64,000 bases of DNA from Branchiostoma floridae (GCF_000003815.2 NC_049980.1:12669075-12733074); one strand, 5' to 3'. Shown: positions 50,299-61,420, counted from the first letter of the stretch. The notes: generated by a model not told the origin, from the letters alone. Made by a program: numbers and translations.

Positions 50299-53200
50299 CT
50301 ACTGATCTGCGGGCATGGCCTCGAGTTTCTCCAGTAGCTTCTCTACCTGTAAAATGTGATCATATAAGACAACATTTACATCACAAGTACTACAACTAGA
50401 ACTTGTCAATCAAGTCTGAACTATTTGGATCAACCTCATATTATCAAAACATTCTTGATAGGGTTTGACTTCTGTATTACCTGAAAACCCTGTCATTTAC
50501 ATTGATCAGAAATCTGCAGTCATCTCATCTGATATATAAATCGAGCGATACGAAAGGAATAGGTATAAATGAGTTAAATCTTGGGCAAATGTTTTTTGAA
50601 AGGCTAAAGAACAAGTGTGCGTGCCATTGATAGCAGAACATCTCTAAAAAAAAACGTAAGGATAATTGTGGTCAAAAAGGTGTACAATTTCTCATTAAAC
50701 TAGAAAGGCCGACATTTGCTTGGGTGCAAATACAGCATATTTCAGCCATACCCATTCCCACGCAACATTGGACTGTTCCAAGTCACCCCTGCGCAAAAGT
50801 GCAATATTTAAACTGTAAGTTATCCCCAAAAGAGAACTAATATTGTGAATTGATTCCAGGTCAAAACAGAGCTTGCCCAATATGAACCGGGCCCATATGG
50901 AAGAATATATATAATCTTCCACAGGAGCGCCTATGCATAACTGATTGGCTTTTAGAATTGCGGCAGCTCCTATTTTTCCGAGAGTAAAAAAAAACGCATC
51001 TTCCATTCAGAAGATTTTCATCATGAAATTACATGACGCCATTCAACAATTTCCAATTCGACAACTAGGTCTAAGTACCGTCATAATCTCTTTGTGATGT
51101 GGGTACATTTATTATTGCATTGAACTTTTTTTTTAATCAAGTAGGGCATACGTTTTAATAATTGTCAAGCAGGTGCAAGTGTTGTGTAGTAGGAGTGTGT
51201 TGTTGTTGTTGTTTTTTTCAAGCTAAAAACTTCAATCTTCTTGTTTTGTATGAGCATAAACGGAGACGTCTCGAATGTTACAAGAATTTTACCACCCTGT
51301 CGCTTCATTTCTTTTCTGAAAAATCCCAGGACCAACAAGTTAACTTGATTTGGCTTTATCTATATATTTCATTTTCCTTCGAATTCTTTGTTAAGTATAT
51401 GCCCTGCATACCACTGTTAAAGTGTTTTACTTTGTATGCAATCAGCCATCGGACGTAATCTTGTCTGAATGTTGTAATTTCCTGCTCGTAGCGTGCGAGA
51501 CCTAGAGGATAGGAGTTTCTACCTTGTTCGGGGGTTTCTTTTCGGAGGTCAGTGGTGATACTCTGGTACTAAGAGTTTTTTATTGGGCTCAAACTCTGGC
51601 AGTTTAAAGTTACTTACAATTTGAATGTACAAAGATTACGTCAAAAAAGAACAACAACAACACTAACGTTAGAAGTACCTACATTTGTTTGGGAAAAAAT
51701 ACATGCATTCTCGCCACTGTCAAACTTACGTATCAAAACTAAACGCAAACTGTCCAATTTTCCCGCGTTTTCTGCCAAGTAACATTTTCTCGATTGTCTC
51801 AACTAACCCCCAAAGTCAAATCTGCCAAAAATGATTGATAGTGCCATGCGGAATGTTGGTAAATTCATCGACACAGACTTGTATTCTGACGTTCAATGCA
51901 CGCGTACCGTCCGCTACCGCTCAAATGACCCTGTCTGAGCTCCAAATCCTCGCAAACTACAATTTCAAACCGGGCACAGGGTAACATATAGCCACTGTAA
52001 GGCTGTAATATGCATCTGTTTGTGTATAAACGGGATTGCAAGGCCCCGCTTATGAATATTAACTAGCATTCGCCTTTCTCGTCGCTGATTGGCTGGCGCC
52101 CATAAAGTAATTAACTCTCGCTCTCCCCAGACCGATGGCACCTGGCACCTGTGGGCTCTGGGGTCACGGGAGTTCACGGGAGAAGGCCGAAAGAAAACCA
52201 ATTTCCTCTCAGAAAAGTGCAGAAATTAATAATTTGAAATTGGTTCATGCCAAAAATTTTACTTGGATCATTTTACCAACTATCTAATGCCTATCTACAC
52301 CAAATTTAAGGTCATTCCATTGTAATTCAATGGTACAGGGGGTCAAAATATACCGTTGTGGTCAAAACGTGACCTTTAAACTTCAATAAAATCATTTTAG
52401 AGGCAGATATGAAAAAAATGAGAAAAAAGCACCTCGGTATTGACCCACTCTACTCTTGTGCCAAATTTCAGGTCATTCGGTCCCGGAACGACGGAGATGA
52501 TTCGATTTGAAGATTTGACAGGAGAAAGAAAGAAAGAAAGAAAGAAAGAAACATTACGAATACAATATATTTCACCATACCATATATGGTATGGCTGAAA
52601 TATAATAAAAAAATACAGCCTTATAAATGATTGATTAAAGAGTTGCATTAATAGGTTGACAACAAAGTGTCAGAACAAAATGAAGCTTAAAGTAAAGACA
52701 GAACAAACGGACCTACCGTCATAAACCAGAAGGTGGTACTGTATATAGTACTGGACAGGAGGCTCATCTGGCTGGTCGGGGACAGGACATGCAGACACAG
52801 GTGGTCAACAGTGTTGAATGGAGGCCAGTGGAAGCCCAGTCTGGAACACAAGAACATGACACTAGATATTTACATGTAGAACAGCGACTATCTACACATT
52901 GATTGCACAGCCCATGCAAAAAAATCTATGATCAGCTTTATTATATGTACAAGTACATGTAGTGGTTGCAAGAAATTTCAGTCATTAGAGCCAGATCTGA
53001 CCTTTTGTCCTCCATGTTCCCTCCCTGCTCCTGTAGAACCTTGTTCCCAACCTCAGCCAGGGACTCAACTGGTGAAGAACAATAAAGAGATAACAATAAA
53101 GAGATAACCTGCTTCATGTGGCTGAGAGGTCTGAACTTTGACAATTTAAAACATGAGGAAAGTGGTGTGGGATAAAGAGATAAAGCATATTTTGGTTGCA

Positions 53201-55008
53201 CATAATCACAACTTCAAAGAACATAGCCTTTTACTAATTGATCTGTAAAAGGAGTATATGACATTGCACTTAAATGTAGTAGAGAAACATTTATTGTAGT
53301 GGTAGCACAGCCAGAATGTGAGAGGATGTCTCTGTCTATAGATCTTGCCTCCTGATCAAGTCCCACTAACTATTATATATATTCTTGCGTTTGGAGAATT
53401 TTGCAGGTACAAAACTTACACTTTACACAATAACTGCAAAATCCCTGACTAGAGGCTGAAGCTCACAGCGCATCATAATGATAAGCACCTTCGCTGGATC
53501 CTCAATTACCTCCATAAAACTTTTTGGTGTATTGTCGGTGTGTCTGTCCTTGTCGGTGCATTATATGCATAGTAACGCTAGTCACGTTAAAATAAGAGTG
53601 GTAGGAAGTAAAGGTCAGAGTGACAGGATAGGAGTAACACATCAACTTTGTGTGGCAACTGATGAACATTACAGGTCATGAAAATATCTACAGGGAGATA
53701 TTGGTTTCTGTCTGATTGTGTTTTTGTAGTTGTGTATTTTCTATGCATGCTTGTCACGTTTACCGTAGACTCACGGGAAGTGATAGATGGACATATGTAA
53801 TGTTGATCTAACCCTTATTTGCATAATTCATGAATAACAATTAAACCACACATACGAGAAACTTTAGATACTTCATTGAGGTATGAGATATAGGGACACT
53901 TTTAGTCTCGGGAACCCACCTAATGGAATGTCTTTATTGGTCAGTGTTGAAGGGTTTCCAACGTGCATCTTGGGGACGACCAGATAGTGATGGGGAGCGC
54001 CAGGCCGCTGGTCGCGGAAGGACACAAATTTCTCATCCTGAAGAGAGATAAGGATTGTAGTTACTCACACAAGTGCAATTCCAAATTTGCCAAAACTGGG
54101 GAAAGGCCAACGACCTTGCACTCGCAAATTATCCCCTTGCTAGTCTCAGCCGACCCCCAGTGAGGATGAAAATATTTGATAGCAGTAATTTTCCAAATGA
54201 GGTGAATGCTTGGAGTTTGCCAGATGAATTTCCTGGTCAGGGAGAGATAACCCCCGCCCACATTACCCTTCCCAGCCCCAGCTAACTTATTTGGCTGTTA
54301 TTCGCCTTATTTGGTCATGACAAATATGTACCTTTTTCAGCCCCTATAGGAGCCTCAGACCGATAGAGATCGAATTACAGCCATGTACATGTTCACGTTC
54401 AAAGCAACGTCACGTCATCTGTCTGAAATGAACGGCGTTGCGCTATGAAAATACGCCTGATCGGGAATTAATGTTAATTTAAGAACATTAGGCATCATGA
54501 TAACGATTAATTTCCTCTGCCCTTTTGTTGTTGGTCCACATTGAAATGAAAACATGACAGCCAAGGTCAGGAAACATATTCCCCATCATTTGTTAATACT
54601 GAACCATAGTGACGTATGTTATATGATAGCCATATCGCTATTCATCTTCAAAACACGTGCCTAATTAATGACCAGGTTTTACAGCGGTTTGAGATGGCTT
54701 ATCAAAAAAGCTGGGGGTTTTCTGGCATTCCGTGTCGGCTACTGATACCAGAAATCCGTGAAATACACCATGAAGGTTCCAGAATATAAGCTGCAATCAT
54801 ATGACATAGTCATGCCATCGCACATAGTCCGTTCATGCCCCTACCGGAAATATTATATCGTCATAAGCACCACTTCGGGAAATGTCCTAGGCAGCTCGCT
54901 CTTCCATCAAACGTTACGGTATTAGAATAAGATGTCACAAACCTCATACAGGATAGTTGTCATCGGTTCCTCTCCACGGGCGATGTTGCAAAATATGCAC
55001 CCCGCCAT
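50299..55008 (-). CDS. HINT3: HINT3-like histidine triad protein A, central catalytic His replaced by Cys
   Basis: HIT-family hydrolases cleave nucleoside phosphoramidates and acyl-adenylates through the motif HxHxHxx, whose central His is the nucleophile. Five exons join in phase: 55008-54943, 54037-53920, 53068-53002, 52840-52717, 50346-50299 (stop 50301-50299). They total 423 nt, or 140 aa. The N-terminus has the CIFCNIARGEEP motif. Exon 2 has HHYLVVPKMHVGNP. Exon 4 has [21 protein letters not shown]. Where the family and the neighbouring copy B have HLHLH, this gene has HLCLH, with the Cys codon TGT at 52797-52795. The C-terminus is a short helix ending MPADQ. The protein is shorter than human HINT3 (about 180 aa) because it lacks its N-terminal extension. 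The frame is intact and splice sites are good, so this is probably an expressed paralogue. Activity is uncertain. Confidence 0.9.
51700..52200. promoter_or_regulatory. CpG-enriched, CCAAT-containing segment inside HINT3-A intron 4
   Basis: CpG frequency rises (for example CACGCGTACCGTCCGCTACC near 51900), and ATTGGCTGGCGCC (an inverted CCAAT box) lies near 52088. It looks like a promoter or first-exon region embedded in the intron, but I find no convincing exon on either strand. Confidence 0.3.
52230..52615. repeat. Probable dispersed repeat with (GAAA)n tract and palindromic end
   Basis: It contains the phrase CAAATTTCAGGTCATTCGGT, then a (GAAA)7 tract (52524-52552), then a perfect 20-bp palindrome at 52575-52594 (CCATACCATATATGGTATGG). 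Arms extend to ATATTTCA/TGAAATAT with one bulge. The arrangement resembles the 3' end of a retroelement. The left boundary is uncertain. Confidence 0.45.
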
Positions 55009-55540
55009 GACGCAAGAACGTACGGAGCGGCTACCGTTAGACTCCGTAATGTAGAGCGATGACGAATATATTCATGATCATTCCCTCGGCCCTGCTGCAG
55101 TTCATTACCTTTCGGACGAGGAGGTTATTATAGAATGTGAGGCCGCACTGATTTCATAGTGTGTAGTCCCAGGCAGAAGGTTTGGTATGAGTTTAAGGAT
55201 GTGCAATTATATTTTTGGGGGAGAGGAATTGTGCCCATACACAGAAAGATATAGTGTTAAATACAAACGAATAAATTTCGGCATGTTTTCGGCACAACTT
55301 CCTCAGTGACACGTAAGCAGGCCTAGCGGAGTTTAAAATCATAATGAATTGGGTGCCATAGGAAAGGAAATTTCTTTCTAAAGATATGTATGATACATTG
55401 CAATTGATGCAGAAACTACGGAAGTATGATCAACAGAAGTTTCCAAACATTTTGTGCTGACTTAAGTTAGGGAATCCGCTGTTTATGTACTGCCCAAGGA
55501 CAGGTGTGTTTATTTTTGGGTATCGTTTATGAGGGTATTG

Positions 55541-55560
55541 TGTTCAGCACCAAGGACAGG
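55541..55560. repeat. Lone copy of the minisatellite core (reverse orientation)
   Basis: TGTTCAGCACCAAGGACAGG is the reverse complement of the intron 4 minisatellite core, with one base difference. Confidence 0.55.
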
Positions 55561-55944
55561 TATATTTGCCTTATGTAGACAATGCATGTATGTAGGGATC
55601 ACTTAGAACACCTACCGTGACGACTGTATGCATGCAAGAAAAACATGCAACAGTCAATATTACTATTTACCATATACGCAAGATTTGACGTTGCCCTCCT
55701 CCCTCCCTAACTAGCGTATTGATTCGATTCTAGCTCCGTATTCGGCAGAAGCGATCAGAGGAGCAAATCAGGGCTAGAAGAGAAAGGATGCAGCGATATT
55801 CACCAACTGTGCCACTTGAGCAACAGCCTCAGGAAGCTTAAAACAAAGAAATGTCTAGTTAAATTGCTCACGGTCTCACAGCGACTCCTAGTGATCAGAA
55901 AGTAAAGTGCAGATCTTTGTTTACTTTGGGCAGAGAAAACTTGA

Positions 55945-56105
55945 ATTTGATTGGCTAACGCATGATGTTGTTAAAATCATTAGACAAAGCTAACCAATAG
56001 CTGACGGATGGATTTGATAGACAGAGGCATGACGCTACATTTGTCAACATGGTACGTCTGTACCAATGAGAATGCTTAAGGCATTATTAAATCGACCAAT
56101 CACAG
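55945..56105. promoter_or_regulatory. Cluster of four CCAAT boxes
   Basis: The boxes are TGATTGGCTAA (about 55950), TAACCAATAGC (about 55990), TACCAATGAG (about 56053) and CGACCAATCACAG (about 56093), all within 160 bp and about 1 kb upstream of HINT3-A. No TATA or exon was recognised beside it. Confidence 0.35.
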
Positions 56106-56635
56106 ATAAACTAAAATATTTCCGCTTGAAATAATGGTAATAATTTTGTTCGCAAGGAGACGCTTCAGTATCAGAGTGCCAATGTACTGTACAGCTATTA
56201 TTGTCATTTGAGCTAATTTTACTGATGACAGCAAAATTGCTTTTCACCGCACTTTGAAAAATGAACTGTCATTATGGGCTCTAAATTTCAAAGAGCACTT
56301 GTCTTGTTTTTTTGCCCACCTTGTTTTTTTGTAAGCTTGCATTAATTTGAAGTGTGCCGAGGCTGTCATCCATACATTACCATTCACTTGCTGTGGCCTT
56401 CTTGCTATAACTGTTAGGCCAGACCGTGCAAGAAAATAATTCTGCATGTGGTTGCCAATATTACCATCCTAATTTCATCAGCGTATTTATGTAATAAAAA
56501 AAAGTAGCATTTAGACAATTTTTGTACATTTGCCTCATTTATGGACGTACATGTATGAGGAATACAAACTCTTTCACATTTGAAAGACAAAGACACTGCC
56601 ACAGAAATATGTATTAAACTCCTTGATATTTCATG

Positions 56636-57028
56636 CACCTTTCTCACGCGGCGGCCATGATAGATCGAAGAAGAGGTCAATGAGGCAAACAGACAAAACT
56701 TATTTCTAAAATCAGGTCCCATTTAGTTTTCCCCCAAACCACACAAATTTTCATGATATAAGATAGAATAATAAATATTACAAGAAGTGTTATGCACCGA
56801 AAGATGTAGCAATTTAAAGTAGTGTAGACTGACCCCATAGTCCATTAAGAGATGCAAAATAAAAACATAATAATGCAAATTTTTAACGAATTTGCAGCCA
56901 TTCACTTATTGCTCGATTTCCTAATTGGCAGGCTACCATTGGTCGAACTGCTAATTATGATGGACAGCCTTTTGTTTGCCACATTGAACTCGTTTTAGAT
57001 CTATCATGGCCGCCGCGTGAGAAAGGTG
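56636..57028. mobile_element. Inverted-repeat element with GGCGGCCAT-containing arms
   Basis: A perfect 30-bp inverted repeat lies at about 56636-56665 and 56999-57028 (core TCTCACGCGGCGGCCATGAT). It extends imperfectly inward to GGCAAAC (left, to 56690) and GTTTGCC (right, from about 56974). The spacer is about 280 nt, AT-rich and non-coding. It could be a MITE or an inverted duplication of promoter-like DNA. Confidence 0.7.
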
Positions 57029-57721
57029 TATTGGCAATATCTTATTATACATGACATATTTAAAATGTACAATCTACATGTATCAGTACTTAGTTTGATA
57101 TGCAACTTTTTTTTTAAATAATGAGTTGTCCACACAAGCCCTCTGAGCCTTATCCGTTGTTAACTCTAGTTGACATTGACTTTACATACAAGAAGACTTA
57201 TTAAGTAATAACATACCCCCAATTGTGTTGTTGTTTTGCTTTTAAGACCTGTTGATAACTATATGATACTGTTCATAATACAATTATGTACTTTTGAATT
57301 CTTAATCACACTGCATTTGTCTTCATATCAGGTCTTTCTTTAGCCCCTGTCACTCATTCAAAACCTTCCCACAACTTTGTATGCTCCCCAAAGTAACGAA
57401 TAACACATTGGAGATTTCAATCGCAAGATCTACAGAACATATGCCTTTTACCTGTGCCAAATTTCAACTCATTCGATTAAGCATGAGGCTGTTGTAAAAC
57501 CACTTGCACTTCACAATCTCATAGCTCTAGTTCATTCCTCTGATTGCATCCAAACAGACTTTCCGAACATTGATTTGTCAACATCTTCAGTAGGTTGGAA
57601 CAGATCTTTCAACAAATCTTTCAACTGCCAACCACGTACACACAGATAACCTCAGTTACCACTAACTCACAACCACGGTACAAATTGTATGCGTGACAGG
57701 GACTTAAGAGAGAAATCTCCC

Positions 57722-60138
57722 CTATGACTGCTCTCCTTCAGCTTTAGTCTCAGACTGTTGCTGGGATGTGGAGGAAGGTGGTGAGGGCTGCTGATCTCCA
57801 GGCACGGCCTGCAGTCTCTCTAGTAGCTTGTCTATCTGTAAACAAGATGATTACATGTAATGAACATCTTAACCTGATTCATATTGTTAATTGGTTGGTG
57901 TCATGTTCTGTTGGGACATCCTGACTTAGTGGTGTTACCACTGCTTTACTTTAGATTTGTTTGTGTTGAGTTTACAATTTCTTCTGTTAGTTTAATCAAT
58001 CTTTGAAAGGACTTGATTTGGGGCTTCTGATGGGGAAAGGATGTTTTTGTGATTAAAATAATTTTATGGTACAATAGAGATACATTGAAAATGCATATTT
58101 TCTGTGTTATAATTTCTGCCTTTACCTTAACTGGCTGTAAGAATAAAACCATCACCAAGATTTCAAGATTCACTGTTTGCTGTTGACAAGGGTTGACTCC
58201 ATGGCAAAACTGAAACATATATGTACAGAACTGACATACCGTTACAAACCAGAAGGCAGGGCGGTACACCAGTCTTGAGAGAAAGCCCATCTGACTGTCT
58301 GGAGACAACACATGCAGGTGGAGGTGGTCAATGCTGTTGAAGGGAGGCCAGTGAAAGCCCAGTCTAGATAGGTACACAAGGAGTTAACATCATTCAAGAT
58401 GTCCTTAATAAGATACAAACAAATGGATGAAAACAACAAGTTAGGAATACAATGAAAGTTCACTAGTACCACTTCATTTTTAGTGCAAATTCAAGATTTG
58501 AGCTAAAGATAATGATGTCAAAATAATGTTTCAGCATCATTGTTTTTTGTATCATATCCACTGTATACATGCACAAATTGAAATACTAGCACAAGACAGC
58601 CAAATCTGACCTCTTATCCTCCATGTTCCCTCCCTGCTCCTGTAGAACCTTGTTCCCAACCTCAGCCAGGGACTCAACTGGAGTTGAACAATAGTAAAAC
58701 AGTAAATTAGAAACTCATGGCATAATCACTTCTGTGAATTAAGGTACTCGTATTGGTTTTGGACTGTCTTTGTTAACTTGTATATGTGAGCTGCTTCACC
58801 AAAACCTGCTATCTGACCAAATATCCATCGAATAGTGATGATGTTTACTTACTTTAAAGAGTTATTGTATATCATTTTGAAAAAATCAAACTCGATAGGC
58901 TAATTACTAGATTTGACACTAAGAATTACATTTTTCACAAATTTATCAAACTCAACGGTTCTTTGTAGCTCGAATGTAGCTTTGTGCACCCACCTAAGGG
59001 TATATCTTTATTAGTTAGTGTAGCTGGGTTCCCCATGTGTTCCTTGGGGATGATCAGGTAATGGTGTGCAGCTGCAGGGCTTCGGTCTCGGAATGCCACA
59101 AATCTCTCATCCTGAAAAGTGAAGAAGAGTTAGCCTGGCTGACAGACTGTTTCCAGGGCCTACACAAGCCAGCTCCTTGGCTCTGGGGCCAACATACCCC
59201 AGGGAATTTTCCCACTCTGACAGGACAGTACGTTAGGGTCAAATTTCCGAACCGGGCCCGGTCAAGGTATATGTGAAGCGTTTTTCTGTCATTTGTATAA
59301 TACATTGTACTTTTCATTCCTGCAAACAGCCCATTGAGGCCCTGATTTGGAACTGTGACCCTATAGCACCTTAAATTTTCCTTGGTTGCATTTTGGTCCG
59401 AGAGCCAAGGACCCGGCCTGTGTAGGCCCTGGAAACAGCCTGGCATCCAGGTTAAGAAGGGTCGGCATGTCATAGGGTCTGTGGAAGCAATCTTTTTCTA
59501 TAAGATCTAAAAGTAAGGTTGCTTCTTTCATCTTTTCTTTGTTTTATCTTGTTAAAGCCTTAGCCTATTGGCCAGGCGGGGTTTGTTGTATGAATGCTTA
59601 TTCGTATAAGCCTTCTCACATTATTTAGGATGCATGTGCGGCGACAGGAATTCTAGGTAATATGTCAAACGGTAATGCACACATAAAGTAAACAAGACCC
59701 GTCTGGACGTTGTTATAATGCAAATCGAAACAATGGTCAAGACAAGGACTGTTTACTTTTTGTGTGCCTAATAATAATACCCTTTGACATATTACCTAGA
59801 ATTCCTGTCGCCGAACATGGGTCCTTACTAATGTGAGAAGGCTTAAACTTGAATTGAGGCAACTGTCACAGTTGAAAATCCCGGAAACCGTACCATAAAA
59901 TTTCAATAACATACGACATGACACAGTATTTATGGGTAACGCCCCCCTCCCCCTTCAATCAGAGGTCAGTCGACAAAATAATATATCGTCATATGCAGTG
60001 TGCAAGTAACATCGAGTACATGTTTTACGCTATTGCTGATATGGGATGCTCTATATTGTCATGATGTACCTCATGAAGCAGCGTTGTCTTGGGCTCTTCT
60101 CCACGGGCAATGGTGCAAAAGATGCACCGTCTGGCCAT
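57722..60138 (-). CDS. HINT3: HINT3-like histidine triad protein B, intact catalytic motif
   Basis: This is a tandem paralogue of gene A with the same five-exon phases: 60138-60070, 59111-58994, 58677-58611, 58363-58240, 57835-57722 (stop 57724-57722). They total 492 nt, or 163 aa. The N-terminal motif is [12 protein letters not shown]. Exon 2 carries [14 protein letters not shown]. Exon 4 carries the full triad, [10 protein letters not shown], then FLSRLVY as in human HINT3. The C-terminal helix [13 protein letters not shown] is followed by an extra Ser/Pro/Gln-rich tail absent from gene A. It is predicted to be an active adenosine phosphoramidase. Exon 3 is almost identical to that of gene A (65 of 67 nt), whereas exons 2 and 4 are only about 73-74% identical. 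An in-frame upstream ATG exists at 60231, but MARRC matches gene A's start. Confidence 0.92.
59607..59845. mobile_element. Fold-back element, HINT3-B intron 1
   Basis: Arms pair from TAAGCCTTCTCACATTA (59607) with TAATGTGAGAAGGCTTA (to 59845), and continue through GGCGACAGGAATTCTAGG and TAATATGTCAAA. A weaker inner pairing, GCACACATAAAGTAAACAAG with CTGTTTACTTTTTGTGTGC, leaves only a short loop. Nearly the whole 239 bp can form one hairpin. No target duplication identified. Confidence 0.8.
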
Positions 60139-60403
60139 GTTGTTACATGCAGTCTGGAATATTGCATGTTCAGATAAAACCGCAAGAGGGCGCTCATGTA
60201 CTGAGCGGCAACGTTGCTTGGTTGGCGTCAATGGATGGCTCTGGTGCAGAGCGAGGCATACAGGTTTAGTATTTAGGCGTTCACAGATAGGAGGGTTTCT
60301 CGATAAAACCTCATTGATTGCACATAGGTTCTATGACGAACAATAAGACGTTGCAAACTGTACTTCCGATTACATTACGTTACATTTTCTTATTTTGTTG
60401 GTG

Positions 60404-60588
60404 CAGTAAAACTACTAAAAGCCAGTTATTAAAATTGCACAACGGATAACCACAGACCTCTGTTAATTGCACGGAATCCAAAACTTTTAAACCAGCTCGT
60501 CCAGCTGGATAACATTAATGCACCATCTGGATAATTGCACGAAATACGCTGGCAAATGGAGCGGCGTGCAATTAAACGTCTTCTACTG
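60404..60588. mobile_element. pogo/Tigger-like MITE
   Basis: The ends are CAGTAAAACTAC and, inverted, CAGTAGAAGACG, with inner TTAAAATTGCAC against TTTAATTGCACG. A TA flanks the right end (TG at the left). The CAGTA ends, TA target and repeated ATTGCACG motifs fit a pogo-type element. It lies upstream of HINT3-B. Confidence 0.55.
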
Positions 60589-61207
60589 TACTATATTTCC
60601 AGCCGTTATTTTGACCCATTTTCTCTTTATCTATACAATAACACACAAGTCTTAATCAGGAAAACGCGTCACACAGTATTCTCTAGATAGCGCTTGACAT
60701 TGTGTTCTATATTTGCAAATTTTATGTTTGGTCGTGATACATAGAAAAAATGATGAACGAATGATGAAAACAATTTCCACCCCATCTTTGTTGCATCTCT
60801 AGGTCATCAACCTCTTAAAATGTCAGAACAACTGTAGATATTATCATTAATATTTCAACATACGTTTCATTCAAAAAAGTGTAATTATTCTAGATTAAAT
60901 GTAGCCTTTTTTTGCACGATGATTTATTCATCCGTGCCATTGCAAAATAGCACTACAACGTTAACGTTATTCTTTGTGGCATTAGAATTCTCTTGGAATT
61001 CATATATGTATGACATAGTTCAGGGGGAAGCTCTAAGCTTTAACCCACTTTTATTTGGTTCTGCCTGAAAAATACGATCATTAAGTTGTAGCAATAGGCC
61101 ACAGCAAGTAAATATTATGGATAACAACAACGCGCTCTGTCTTCGTCTGATTTCAGAATAGTTAATCTATAATAATGCAATCAAATACAATCGAGTGAAC
61201 CTTATAA

Positions 61208-61420
61208 TACTGTAAGCCTTGAAATGTTCGCGGTGGTTTTATTTTCGCGCGGCTTTTAATGGTACCTCTCCACCACGAAATTATGACATCGTGAATATGA
61301 ATATGAACTACTGTACAGTTTTGTTTCGAAAGCGAAATTAGAACACATACATACATACAGCGAAAAACTTCATTTACTCTCCTACCGCAAAAATGAATAA
61401 ATTACCGGTATTTCAGGTGC
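61208..61420. mobile_element. CTGTAA/CGCGGTGG-family MITE, partial
   Basis: It starts TACTGTAAGCCTTGAAATG, followed by TTCGCGGTGGTTTTAT and an inverted CACCACGAAATTATG block. The right end is not clear. This copy has kept most CpGs, so it is younger than the 30 kb remnants. Confidence 0.5.

Larger units (their letters stand above)
55009..57721. other. Intergenic region between the two HINT3-like genes
   Basis: No gene recognised. Contents are CpG-containing sequence just upstream of gene A, a lone minisatellite core at 55541-55560, four CCAAT/ATTGG boxes between about 55950 and 56100, and an inverted-repeat element at 56636-57028. Confidence 0.5.

Noticed and set aside
50695..51006. 103-codon - strand frame in HINT3-A intron 4, near an octamer-like ATGCATAA and a CCAAT box
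   Set aside because: I checked for histone or snRNA genes because of the motifs, but neither the peptide nor the flanking sequence matches one that I know.
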